From positions 2,418,001 to 2,482,000 of the forward strand of contig JAUKUA010000004.1 of assembly GCA_030549175.1 (NCBI GenBank): DNA of 64,000 nt, written 5' to 3'. Positions 53,801 through 64,000 of this stretch are shown one piece after another. Below the pieces are notes generated by a model, which saw nothing but the letters and a program-made list of their open reading frames with translations, was not told where the DNA came from and made no database searches. Position 1 is the first letter of the stretch; each line of letters opens with the position of its first letter. Made by a program: the position numbers and the translations under genes. The DNA is from Lasiosphaeris hirsuta. Lineage: Eukaryota; Ascomycota; Sordariomycetes; Sordariales; Lasiosphaeriaceae.

Positions 53801-55910
53801 AAACGACCGGCTGGAGGGAAGGCAGCTTGTCCACTTCCATTTTGGACCGTCTGGTGGACATGACGATTCAGAAATCACGAGGCCTTAGCCCCACAGCTCT
53901 TTACAGCGCCAAAGCCCTCAGCAGTCTTTTGCAAGCCTTGGTTGCAGCATACGGAACGCATGGGCAGCTAGAAGACTGGTTCAAGAAGCTTGGCATTATG
54001 AAGGTGGCGCCCGATACTGTTTTCGTGGCCACCGCATTTATAGTTGGGCTCAGCGAGATCCTCGCGTCGTCTCAAACTGTCAACACACTCTGCAACCGCC
54101 TTATCAGCAACATGATCGGGGCATTTCCCGGTCTCGAAAAGACGCTGTGCTCGGTCGTTCTACTTAACGCCTGCATGTCTGTTTACGAGCCTGGCCAGGT
54201 GCCAGTTGACAACCGCAAGCAGGTTATGGCTCTGAAGCAGATGACATCGTGGACAGACACGCCGGATGAGATGGTTGCCGGGCTCGCTGCCGAGACTTGC
54301 AAAGGGCTCCATCGGCTCTTCCCCAATGTCAAAGGCGTGTATGGGCCATACTGGGAGCAAACGGTCGATTACTGCATCACGTTGTGGAGGAACGCTGTCG
54401 ATGATGCGCTGGATACGCGGTTGCCATATCTTCACTCCTCGCTGAAGCTGATGTCAGCCTTGGAGAGTGCGACCGACGCCAGTGAAGACCTGACCGAGGC
54501 GCTTGAAGACCGCGCAGAAGCCCGGTCGGAGGCGCTAATCAGCTTGCTCAAAATCCCTCGCGAAAAGGTCACACAGCCTTGTCAGATTGTGGACGCTCTG
54601 CTTGGCAGAGCAGTGGACAAGATCCCGCTCGAGCACATAGCCGACACGTCGGATCTATATGGATTGATAGCTTCGGATTCAAGAGACATCCAAACTGCCG
54701 CATTCGGAATTCTCCATCGCGCTCTCCCAGCCGCGCAAGAGGAACTCGCGGTCGATGTTCTCTTGGAAGGAAAAGGTGAGATGCCCCCACCCGTGGTGAT
54801 GCAAGATATGCTGACGTGACTAGATGTGTCCCTCCCCGACGAGCTACTCTCACTTCTCCTGGACGCGCCTACCCTAGAGGCCTATCCTGACGACGTCCTC
54901 AACCAGTTCCCGACCCCCGTCCGCTCCTACCTGCTCGCATGGCATCTTATCTTCGACGCCTACAGCAAGGCCTCTTTCAAGCTTCGAAATGACTATTCGG
55001 AGTCACTCAAGAAGCAGGACTTTCTTAAGCCATTCTTAACTTTTATGTTTGATGTTCTTGGCCACTCGGCCGGCAACGAGCTGAGGCTTGAGAAAATGGG
55101 ATTCTCCGAGGAGCTAGTCCGGTCGTATGACATCAAGCTGGCCGGCGATGAAGGCGAGGAGAGGAACATGCACTGGTTGCTGATTCACCTCTTTTACCTG
55201 ACTCTCAAAAACATCCCCGGACTGTTCAGGGCTTGGTATCTCGATTCTCAGGACAAGCAGACCAAGAACGCGATCAAGCCCTGGCTGATCAAGTACTTCT
55301 CGCCGCTTATCGTGTCCGACGCCATGGACGAGGTGGTTGAGTGGGCGGACAAGCAGGAGGCCCCGGGTGATGATGAGAGCGAGCTTGTTGTCAAAGTCAG
55401 CAAGTCGGCAAGGGAGGTCACGGCGGGGTATGAAGTGGACGAGGAGGTGGCCTCGATCATGATTCAGGTGCCTCCTTCGTTTCCTTTGGATACCGTCAAG
55501 GTGAATACCGTGAAGCGGGTTGCTGTCAATGAGCAGAAGTGGAAGGGGTGGCTGCTGGCGACGGAGGGGGTGATTAAGTTCGGGGTAAGTCTCTTTTCCA
55601 TCTATACTCACACGGCGTGATCTAATGAAGTTTTTAGAACGGGGGCATTACCGATGGTCTCTCGACCTTCCGCCGGAATATTGTGGGCACGCTCAAGGGC
55701 CAGACAGAGTGCGCCATTTGTTACTCGATCGTGTCATCGGACAAGCGGCTGCCGGACAAGGAGTGCGGGACGTGTAGGCATTCGTTCCACCGCATCTGCT
55801 TGTACAAGTGGTTCCAGAATAGCGGCCGCAACTCGTGCCCGCTGTGCCGGAACCCGATCGATATCCTGGGGTCGGCCCCGAAGAAGAGCCGGGATACAAG
55901 GCAGGTGTGA
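50861..55910 (+). CDS. ltn1: E3 ubiquitin ligase listerin of ribosome quality control
   Basis: Five exons (50861-51118, 51186-53269, 53319-54775, 54824-55584, 55638-55910; introns 67, 49, 48 and 53 nt) give 1,610 residues, normal for Ltn1. Listerin binds stalled 60S subunits and ubiquitinates the nascent chain. The N-terminus has the family's FGFGGFSSS stretch and the conserved LSYITPPPDLSEIP and FKNLLKKDSITKGKALEEI. A long alpha-helical HEAT/ARM-type repeat solenoid follows. The C-terminal exon carries a RING domain (CAIC, then CGTCRHSFHRICLYKWF, then CPLC), spliced in phase 0 after VIKFG to NGGITDGLSTF. Every intron has a GT-AG pair and restores a smooth frame (for example QSSLGLHVLIHQA, LEGKDVSLPDELL). 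A strict, complete gene with no damage. Confidence 0.96.
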
Positions 55911-56170
55911 TGTTGGTGATGAAGGTTAGCGGTTTGGTTTCTGGTAGGACATAGCGTTGTTGCTTTTGAAAATTTAGATGGGATAGAATTTCCAATGCAT
56001 GCTTATGGGATAGCTTAGAACCGCTCTTGTTGTGGGGTGGTTGGAATATCATGCTAGCTGTCCTGCTGTTCAGGAGAATAGGTGTGTACCACTCGGGCTG
56101 TATTGCTCACAACCTATCCGATGATTGATCCTATGCTAGGATATGGCTCACTTTCTGAACAGTCCCTTAT

Positions 56171-56396
56171 ACATACGACCTTGGGTACTGGAAAACAAGC
56201 TTGGAATTTTTCATAACCTCCGTCGGGCCAAAAACAGATCGGTACTATCAAGCCACCTCCGTAACAAAAAAGACGGGTTGTTTTTTGGCGAATTGTCTGA
56301 CCGAGTTTTTCTTTTTTATATCAAAACAAGCGCCAGTGACCGCCAGACTAGTAGTTAGGTAGGTGACAGCCAGCGTATCCCTGGTATTGTATGGTG
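56171..56396 (+). pseudogene. 5S rRNA-like pseudogene
   Basis: The start ACATACGACC...GGGTACTGGAAAACA matches the 5' end of ascomycete 5S rRNA. The end TAGTAGTTAGGTAGGTGAC, CCAGCG, ATCCCT, TTGTATGGTG matches its 3' third, and a T7 run follows directly. In between, CGGTACTATCAAGCCAC resembles the internal control region. The element is about 226 nt instead of about 119, with AT-rich insertions between these blocks, so it is not a functional 5S gene. Dispersed 5S genes and pseudogenes are typical of Pezizomycotina. Identification rests on remembered consensus features, not on an alignment. Confidence 0.62.
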
Positions 56397-56403
56397 TTTT
56401 TTT
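56397..56403 (+). terminator. T7 pol III-type terminator of the 5S-like pseudogene
   Basis: Seven T follow the last 5S-like base directly, in the position where RNA polymerase III terminates on real 5S genes. Confidence 0.5.
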
Positions 56404-58918
56404 GCAGTCATTCAACCGCCAGCTTGCCGATTAGAGGAGACTCTGGGTGGGAAGGTGATGGCGCGTGAACGGTGGCCTGGCGCATAGGGAAGAAAGGAGA
56501 TTAGCCAGATACCGCAGTGGAGGGCTCACTCTGGATGATGAGAGGGCGTTTATTTTTGGGAACTCTTTAGTCTCAAGTTTTATGCTCTCGCTGTGGGTGC
56601 CAATTCGTCGAAGACAATCTTGACACTATCTCGAATTCTTGGTCTGAGAACGACATGGCCGAAAAGTCCTCCAAATGTCAATGAACTTGACCTCCATGTT
56701 GTGGGCTTGATTGAACCTGTTTTCTTTTGGGATACCCCTCTCCCCATGGCTTTTTAATTCCTCCCAGGCGACCTCTTCGCCACCGATTTTGATGATGCGC
56801 CGTAGACAAGTGGAGCCGTGTGCCTCCAACATATCTTTTTCTTCCCTATCCCCTTAAATGTTTTGAGGCGAATAGGTTCAAATTCTCCGCGCTTTGCAAT
56901 ATCTCCCTATCATCATATTAGCACGGCCCAAAGCGCCAGAAACAGGGAATACTAGGTGCCTACTGTTACCACGTTGATTCTTAGGTAGTGGTCTGGTTTG
57001 TGGTTTGTAGATGGGTTGGAGGGGGCGGATGTTGTGGTAGACGCTTTATAATCATTGTCTTTGCCTTTTTCACATGGGGATCTCCGCCAGCCACATTCCC
57101 TGTCTGGCCAAGCCCAGCCAGTTCCACTAACTTCATGGAACATCTGCAACAGATCGAACTAACAGGGCCACACCAGCTGGCCTGATAGTCGGCACCCGAC
57201 CTCCCCGGACGTCTTCGGACCTCCTTCACATCCAGTAGATCACAGAGCTGGCCACTCGTGGCCCGTATCACCACCGACAGCTTGTGCAGCTAGATTCTAC
57301 TAGCCATGGTAGCGCTTTCGAGTTGCAGATGGAACAGTCTTTGTATTGTGATAGCACAGTACCTATGGTAGTCAACTGACACGGCCTGATAAGCCTTGCG
57401 CTACCTTCTCGAATCGCTCCCTGGTGTTGTGCATTCTTTTCCCCAGTCTATCAAGTCTATTTTGTCAAATGCAATGAGTCTTATGTCAAGTACACCCTCT
57501 TCTTCTCGCTCGCAAATGTTATGGGTGTGGCCCCAAGCCTTGGACCAAGCCCCTGAGCCGCTGAATTACCCTCCCCAAGCCTTCTCCATTACACAGGTCC
57601 AAACAACATCGCAGGCGTGGTCCAAGTACATCAACTCGACCTCCACGGCTCATCCTTTGCATACAATGTCCCGCTCTAACTATCAACAAAGCCAGGCGGG
57701 GGCACGTAGTATGCTCTCGCCGTCTCCGCCTTGATTCTCAGCTCGTCAGAGTGTAGGCGAGGAGGGCTTGTTTGAGACGTAGAAGCTCTCGAACTTGGTC
57801 TTGCGGCTGACGACGATCTGGTACTGGCCGCTGAAGGGCTTTTACGCTAAAGGGCCGCCCTGGACAAAGATTGTCTGGCGTGCGCTACGACAACCACTCA
57901 ATACTGCGAGGGTCTATTATGTGCGACACGACGCACGCGCGGTTCGGTATCCTACTGTACCTTTCGATGACGTCGTGAACTTGAGCACCCTTGGAGGAGG
58001 CGCCCGTGCTGGGCAGTATCGACCACCCGTTACGGTCTGCGCCAACACCAGCCACGGGTTGTCGGAGAAGACTGGATGGGTCGTACTCGTGTATGACTTG
58101 GATTTTGCGAACCTCTTGGGGATCGAGCAAAACACTGGTGCTTTCGAGGTAAATCCGGTAGAGAGGGTTTTGTCTGGCTGACTTCAAGTGAGACCTCGGT
58201 TGGCTTTGCTGAACGGATTACCGATGTTGATGTGGGTAATCACTCGTGAGTTGACTGAGGCTGGCGCTAAAATGAAGCGATCATAGTTGGATCTCGCGGT
58301 GTTGTTGTATGATGACCTCCTTCAGCGCCGGCATCGTTCCGGAGATGGTGTACGGCTCGATCCGGACAATGATGGAACATCTTTCGCAAACTGGGGGTAC
58401 CCAGCTGGTGTGAAACTCAACAGTCGCGTTGGCGGGCACGTGGCGTATGTCCCTAGAGGCACAGGGGATGAGTCCATAAAGGTTTACCTGGGTTGACTCT
58501 CTCTGGTCCCCTTCGTTGAGTAGCAGCCCCGCCGGGGAGGCAGGCTAAGCTTCAACATCCACGGCGGACGCCTAGGATGGATTTTGGGGTTCGAGATTTT
58601 GATGAAGCAGATCTATGGGTAGAATTTCGGCCATTTTGGTTCTCTTCCCAAGTCGGTTTCATAAGGAGGGTAAAGTATTCTAACCTAGAGTGTTGGGCTC
58701 CTCAAACTCTTTAAGGGATGTTATGGGGGCACACTATCCGCGCGCACTAGGTGAATACTGCCAGTCGCATGCTCTAGATATACCCCTCTAGCATTTTAGC
58801 CATCGAAATTACATACTCGAAGTGTCAAAACCGATGCATCAATTAAGATGGCAAAACAACAAAACCAACAACGACATCAATACACTCTTTGCAGTACCGC
58901 GCCATTGAATACAAAGAC

Positions 58919-59040
58919 CCTGGGCCTTGGAAACGCCGAATCTGCAGTCTTTGAACTGCCAGCCGTTATAACTACAGAAGTCCTGGGTCCTGAAAACGCC
59001 GAATCCGCAGTATTTAAAGCGCCAACGTGATAAAACTACA
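58919..59040 (+). repeat. Two tandem copies of a 63-bp unit
   Basis: CCTGGGYCYTGRAAACGCCG followed by AATCYGCAGT recurs exactly 63 bp apart (58919 and 58982). The copies differ mainly by transitions. The spacing keeps frame, so a peptide containing LG, then ENAESAVF, would be repeated, but the surrounding 60-codon frame has no other gene features. Confidence 0.75.
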
Positions 59041-59451
59041 CTATACTAGGCCCAGGATCAATCCAATCCACTTCCCTTGGCCGCCGGCCGTACTACTCGA
59101 CCGTTATGGGTAGTCTTTTTGACTCACCTCTGAGTCATGCAGCTCTCTCCTGCAGGCGCGCGCAGTGGTATTCCGGCTGGAAAAGGTCGAATTAGATGCT
59201 TTTGAAGGCGTAGAATTGATCTGTAACGACGATTTTAGCGTTGAGGGATGCGGTGGGTCGATATCGCGGACCGCTGTTATTGTTGTGGATGAAAATAGTT
59301 GAAGATGTTGAAGTTGGCATGTAGAAGACTTGAAGGATTTGATGGCTGCGGGTGGCGGCTGGCATCTGGGGGGATAAGCTCAATTGGCATACCCCCCCTC
59401 CGTATGAACTTTTGAAGGCGGTGAAAATCAGGGGTGATTTTACCCATATAT

Positions 59452-59463
59452 AACCCTAACCCT
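59452..59463 (+). repeat. Two CCCTAA telomere-type units
   Basis: AACCCTAACCCT within otherwise unique DNA, 112 bp before the CorA-like pseudogene. Too short to be an interstitial telomere with confidence. Confidence 0.35.
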
Positions 59464-59563
59464 GTGAGGTAGTGCGTCCGCAAAGTGCGCCGGCATCAAA
59501 GAGGTAGTGCGCCCCCATAAGGCCCTGATCGGCTCCAGGACCGGCGGTCCCCAGGCGGCGATG

Positions 59564-60393
59564 GATAGATGTCCGCATCCTACTCAACAATACGGGCTTG
59601 CGGGAAATTACGAATAAAACCAGTCACGATCTCTTTTATGGTCGACTTGACAGCAGCGCCGCCAACAACCTGCTTGCCTCGGACCTTCCGACACTGCTCC
59701 GCAGCATCCATCAGGCCACTGAAACTAACAGCGGCTGCCGCTTACTTATCGATGACATGCTCGCCATCACCAGGCTAGTTAAAGAGTCAGCTCGTACTTC
59801 CCGCCAGGAAATGACGCTACGTCGGGCAACGCTACTTGAGACCCTCTTTACGGCCGGTCTGAACCAATGTGAACACCGGGACCGAGAGCTAAAGATGCAG
59901 TCGGCCTTAGTATGTAGCCCCTTTAATGGTAGCAAACCGACTCACCTCTGCTTACTATAGGTGTAACAGGTTTACAACGCTACGAATCTCCGGGAGAGTC
60001 GAGCGAACCTCGGGTCGCCGAAGACAGCAGGGTCATTGCGCTGGCCACGGGACGCGACAGCATGGCTATGAGGACAGTGGCGCTGCTGACCATATTTTTC
60101 CTGCCCGCTACGTTTGTCGCGGTAATGACCCCTTGAACTTTGGTTTGAACAGCAATCATTGAGCGTGGCTGGCTAACAACTTGTGCTGCTTTTGCAGGCT
60201 CTTTTGGCGCTCCCCGTGTTCCGCTGGGGATGCCATGGCCGCGGCCGACATGCTCGGCCCGCACTTTTGGGTCTATTGGGCCGCTACCCTGCCATTGACC
60301 GGTGCCGTGCTGGCTGCGTGGAACCTTTGGACGTCGGCTGTGATGAAGAGACAACAGAGAGAAAACGCGGTCGCCCGAGAGAAAGAGTCATAA
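59564..60393 (+). pseudogene. CorA-like membrane protein remnant with two frameshifts
   Basis: The C-terminal domain of the fungal CorA-like family can be followed through two introns (59910-59969 and 60122-60197) only by changing frame twice. A helical part (RLLIDDMLAITRLVKESART, then ETLFTAGLNQCEHRDRELKMQSAL) splices to VYNATNLRESRANL; one base is then missing near 60009. The next frame gives VAEDSRVIALATGRDSMAM, then RTVALLTIFFLPATFVA, the first membrane helix. The third exon continues ALLALPVFRW, then one extra G near 60225 shifts to HFWVYWAATLPLTGAVLAAW, the second helix. The N-terminal part of the family protein is absent. Either an old pseudogene or a gene with homopolymer sequencing errors (the second shift lies in GGGG). 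Confidence 0.7.
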
Positions 60394-60724
60394 AGTGGGG
60401 TGGCCGAGGGCTGAGGGAGACAAATTCTCTCCCTTGGCAGGTGCAAACGTGGGAAGGTTGGATCATGCAGTGCAAAGGTAAAAGGCAAGCACGGCAGGCT
60501 TTGCTCGCCCATATTCGCGTGTGTGGCAACGGCGGAACAATGGCAAGAGCGCAAATCTAGTGTCACACGCATCCCCGCCGTCACGCACGCACACTCCCAG
60601 GCAATCCAAGATGACAGATTCATTCTCGGCTCAGTATCTCTCGGGGCGCCGTCTCCTATGATAATCTTTGCTTCATGATGATATAATACTACTCCCTATG
60701 ATAATCCCGTCGGGCCAACCTACC
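60394..60724. other. Convergent intergenic region
   Basis: A 331-bp gap between the CorA-like remnant and the MFS transporter stop. No feature seen. Confidence 0.5.
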
Positions 60725-62638
60725 TCACCGCTCATGCGGATTCGGCGCGATTTCCTCGAGCGTCATTGTCTCGAGCTTGGGAAAGAGCGAGGCAACCCAG
60801 CCCTTGGCGCGCCTCCTCGCCGCTCTGATCCCCTTCTCGGTTGCATTTCCAGCACCACTCCCCTCGTCCTCTGACCCCGTTTCTATATCGTCATGCCTCG
60901 ACACGCGCTGCACCTCTGGCAGGAAATACGAAATCACCACACACGCCACCATCAGCAGCATCACCAACACCAGCCGGATGCCCATGGCCTTGTCCAAGCC
61001 CGTCGTCCGTCCAATAACTGGGCGGATGACGATGGCACCGACGCGTCCAGCCGCGCCCGCAATCGAGTAAAATGTGCCCCGGTACACGGTCGGGAACAGC
61101 TCGGCCGCCAGGATGAGAACCAGGGTGCGCGGGCCCAGGGCGAACAAGAAGTGCATGACGCCAAAGAGCACGTCGACCGCCGTATTCGCAGCGACGCCTT
61201 TTTCACCCGTGCTGAGGAGCACGGCGCCAGCGACAGGGAAGAGCACCGCTAGGGCGCCGCACGTGGCCATGAGCAGTACGCGGCGGTGGACACGGTTGAT
61301 GACGGCGATGAGGACGGCGCTGCCGAGCAGAGCTCCAATCGACACGACGAGCATGAAGCTCTTCGCACTATGCTCGAGCTCGTAGTACAGCGACGGGTTG
61401 GCTGTCGACTCGGACGCGAACTCCATGTCGCCCGAGCACGTCTTCGACCGGTCCGGCCACAGCGTGCTCGCCGACGCAAGGGATTCCATCGACAGGCAGT
61501 ACCACGCCATGTCGGAGAACATCCAGAGGACCGAGAGCAGCGCGAGGTTGCGCCCTGCCGGCGTGGTGCGCAGGCAGTGCACAGCACCAGCGTACCATTT
61601 CCGCCGACGGAAGGTTTCGCTGGCAACGCTGTCACCGTCTCTGTCAACTTCGGCGCTGTGTGTTGGGTGCGATGGCTCGAGGGTGCTCTGGTGCGAAGAT
61701 GGCGGGTCGTGACTGTCAGCACTGGCAGTCATGTACAGCCACGCCGACTTGTTTGCGCCCTTGACTGTATCGAGTAGGATGTCGGCGTAGTAGAGGGGCG
61801 TCTCCGGGATCGTGAAGCGGAAGCCAATGGCCACGAGGGCGGGGATGATGCCCAAGCCCGTCGCCATCCGCCACACCCTGTCGGCCACTTGCTTCGCTAC
61901 CTCACCGTCGGCGCCGTCGTCACGCCCGATGGAGTCGGCTGTCAGTCCGTTATCACTGCTAATTCTCTGCAACGCGGCCAGGGCTACACCATAGGCAACC
62001 AGTCTGGCAAGAGGCTGCACGGCGAATATGGCGGCCATCATGCGACCGCGGGACTTGGTGCGCACCCACTCAGCCGTGATGATGGCCACCAGCGGCTGCT
62101 CGGCCCCAATGGCCAGGCCCAGACAAAAGCGCCAGAAAGCGAGCCAGGCATAGATATCCATGGTGCCGCCGAAGCCCTCGGACGCCTGCACGATGCCGAG
62201 CGTCGCCACGATCAACAGCAGAAGTTCGTACCCGTACAACCGCTTGCGGCCCCACAGGTCGGCCAGGTTTCCCACAACCAGCATGCTCAAGACAGCCGCC
62301 ACGTGCCCGATCTCGTCCAGCGCCATGCCGGGGTTGCCGTCTAGCCGGCCGCATGGCGGGTAGATGTACAGCAGCTCGAGTTTGATGATGTTCCCGCTGA
62401 AGAAGGCGTAGCTGCGCGCGAAGAAGCCCGAAGCACCTACCCAGAAAAGACGCTTCACCAGCCGGCCATTGTCGATGATGCGGCGCATGCGATTGCGGCT
62501 CTAACATGGTTAGCTCTGTTGGCATCGCGGGGTGAAAGTGCGTACCAGAATTCCAGGGGGTTCGGGATTTCGCTGGGCTCGGGCGAGAGGTCCCCACCAA
62601 GTCCTGCGGGCAGGGGGAACATCCCGTGAGTAACTCAT
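60725..62638 (-). CDS. MFS transporter, phosphate/sugar-symporter-like
   Basis: Two exons: 62638-62546 (93 nt) and 62500-60725, split by a 44-nt intron (GTACGC...GAGCTAACCATGTTAG), give 622 residues. Without the first exon the protein would start at an internal ATG (62488) and lose MSYSRDVPPARRTWWG... About twelve membrane helices are visible. The MFS motif between helices 2 and 3 is present (GNLADLWGRKRLYG), as is a conserved region near helix 4-5 (WRFCLGLAIGAEQPLVAIITAEW), then a long central loop of about 80 residues with HDPPSSHQS and RDGDSVASE, then LAAELFPTVYRGTFYSIAGAAGR near helix 10-11. These fit the phosphate:H+ symporter/sugar-porter branch. The cargo cannot be deduced, because the helix 1 and 4 motifs of true Pho84 proteins are diverged. 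The C-terminus is long and charged. Confidence 0.85.
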
Positions 62639-63380
62639 GTTCCTTGATATTGGCTGTCCGCCTAAGTTGTGGTGGCAATTCAGTACTTTGTTCGTTTGGC
62701 TTCGAGAGCACCAAAGTCGCCGTTGCCAAAACCTGTCGGTTTGAGTTGGAATATAACAGCAAAAAAAAGCCCCATCTCTTTTACTTGATATTGCTGGGGG
62801 AAAGCACGATTTTACACGGAGATGTCTTTACATGACATAATGGCATGACATAAATGTCCTCACCCTCTTCACAAGGCTCCCAGCGGGGCGTCCTCAACTT
62901 GGCGCAACAGATTATTGAATTGTTGCATAAGGCTCTGGACGACTGCCACCATCATTGGTCTCGACGCAACACTTTGACCCAGCCCTGTGACCGGTAGTAT
63001 CGAGGGTGTCTGGACAGGCCTATCCCGGGCAAACGTGGTGGCAAATTGCCTCGCCGTTTTGCCTTGAGCCTGGCCCAAAGCGTGCGCAGCATGCAGCCAC
63101 GACTGAACGCGCGCGAACCTGGGGGGTTCCGTGGTGGCTGTGAGACAGATGACCGTGCGCAGCCAACCAGAGCCGCTTTTTGGGTAAAAGCAGCCATTCT
63201 CGTCCCCTTGGCCGAACCGGTCCTCCAGCCATCATCGATGCACCACATCAAACCGACAAGAGTCTCTCGATCAGATGGCTCGCATACGCTTATCGCCTCG
63301 GTGCCTTGCATAAAGCAGCCGAGTGGGTCGGCCAGAGCAGGCAATACTTGGGACGATCTCGTCTTTTTCTTCATCGCAAA
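62639..63380. promoter_or_regulatory. Divergent region between the MFS transporter and an NLR/HeLo-like gene
   Basis: A 742-bp gap. The 69-codon frame at 62869-63078 (minus) ends in a helical MMVAVVQSLMQQFNNLLRQV stretch with no context and is not called. No TATA box or known motif stands out. Confidence 0.45.
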
Positions 63381-64000
63381 ATGGCCGAGGTCTTTGGTCT
63401 GATATCGTTTGCGCTCGGGGCCCTCGCCGCCGCCGACAGGGCCGTGGTCCTGTTTGACCGGCTTCAGAATGCGCCCAAACAGATGAGGTTGGTGTGGATT
63501 CTGTTGGACCAGATCAAGGAGGACCTCAACACGCTCAGGGAAAGCAACAACGACGACTCAGGGGGGCCAAGGATTTCGCCTGCCACATTCAAGGAGATAA
63601 AGGATGCACTTACCGAGTGCGAAGTTTTTCTGGACAGATACAGCGAGCGGTTCTCGAGCAGGGTCACTCTGCGCCGTGTCTTCTGGTCTGCCATCAAGGC
63701 GGCTGAGCTGGAGGGCATCAGGAGCCGTATCGCCTACATCTATCCGCAAATCATCACGCCTCTGAACATGAGAGTCCTTATTTCGATGATGCCGGCCCCT
63801 GCCACCGGAGAACAAAACAGCCCAATGCTGCCAGCACAGGTTGCCCAAGCTGGGGTGGTAGGAGACACAGCGCCGTCTCCTTATGGCATAGCAGCAACAG
63901 CAGACGGCGTCCAAGCGCTGGTTCGCGACAGTGATGTGCGTCAAGATGGGGTCCGGCAGGCGGAGGAAGAGTTGAAAGCGGCCTTGTCTATCAAACTCCG
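63381..64000 (+). CDS. N-terminal part of a HeLo/NACHT_N-like protein (runs off window)
   Basis: From ATG at 63381 the frame stays open to the window end (206 codons plus two bases), so it is partial. It starts MAEVFGLISFALGALAAADRA, a hydrophobic helix like the first helix of HeLo-, SesA- and NACHT_N-type domains that cap fungal NLRs and HET-S-like cell-death proteins. Amphipathic helices follow (RLVWILLDQIKEDLNTLRE; FKEIKDALTECEVFLDRY, then VFWSAIKAAELEGIRSRIAYIY). Residues 130-185 are Ala/Pro/Val-rich and linker-like. Any nucleotide-binding or repeat domain would lie beyond 64000. The ATG sits in a good context (CGCAAAATGG). The family call is by pattern of helices only. Confidence 0.6.
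   Translation, partial: MAEVFGLISFALGALAAADRAVVLFDRLQNAPKQMRLVWILLDQIKEDLNTLRESNNDDSGGPRISPATFKEIKDALTECEVFLDRYSERFSSRVTLRRVFWSAIKAAELEGIRSRIAYIYPQIITPLNMRVLISMMPAPATGEQNSPMLPAQVAQAGVVGDTAPSPYGIAATADGVQALVRDSDVRQDGVRQAEEELKAALSIKL

Larger units (their letters stand above)
56404..59563. other. Decayed accessory DNA
   Basis: No intact gene. The plus-strand frame 57795-58181 and the segment 58287-58496 have short protein-like stretches (for example DPDNDGTSFANWGYPAG and GHVAYVPRGTGDESIKVYLG). On the minus strand at about 57740-57880 a frame reads TIFVQGGPLA, stop, KPFSGQYQIVVSRKTKFESF. These look like remnants of more than one gene, which I cannot name. AT-richer flanks and a 63-bp tandem duplication (58919) also occur. 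Confidence 0.4.

Noticed and set aside
59452..59463. Interstitial telomere or chromosome end
   Set aside because: Only two CCCTAA units with unique sequence on both sides and genes beyond. The signal is too short to claim.

Overview
The window is nuclear DNA of a filamentous ascomycete (Pezizomycotina). A Sordariomycete, perhaps Sordariales, fits best. This rests on short introns of 44-78 nt with GTRNGT-type donors and CTAAC branch sites close to the acceptor, and on Pezizomycotina-type families: a two-subunit fatty acid synthase, Bbc1, Mrp51, 2EXR, LysM/CBM18, a CorA-like remnant, NLR-like genes and a 5S-related sequence standing alone. The species cannot be named from the sequence.

Layout. 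0-6 kb: the 3' two fifths of fatty acid synthase beta, then a conserved fungal protein of unknown function. 5.9-15 kb: a 9-kb gene desert with G/C homopolymers of 16-22 nt and several degenerate repeat clusters. 15-25 kb: a compact housekeeping block with bbc1 (actin patch), rtr1 (RNA polymerase II CTD phosphatase), rps17, mrp51 and the catalytic tRNA-guanine transglycosylase. 25-30 kb: small lineage-restricted genes, namely a 2EXR protein, a two-exon unknown with a (CAA)n leader ending next to its start codon, and a 46-codon zinc-finger gene. 30-38.6 kb: accessory DNA with a broken NLR-like gene, a secreted LysM-CBM18-LysM protein whose last domain is spread over three short exons, a small gene with three CPxTG/CxxC repeats, and an LTR-like relic. 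38.6-56 kb: a secreted type-B carboxylesterase, a single-pass membrane protein, a short conserved protein, a mitochondrial protein with nine (H/N)EP(D/N)G repeats, and the ribosome quality-control ligase listerin. 56-64 kb: decayed DNA (5S rRNA-like pseudogene, CorA-like pseudogene with two frameshifts), an MFS transporter with an extra 5' exon, and the start of an NLR/HeLo-like gene cut by the window edge.

No biosynthetic cluster or operon is apparent. Themes are translation and its quality control (rps17, mrp51, tgt, ltn1) and cell-surface or chitin-facing proteins. NLR-type remnants occur in the two accessory stretches. Several genes were recovered only by splicing short exons by eye. Their boundaries are predictions from splice signals and reading frame and have not been checked against transcripts.
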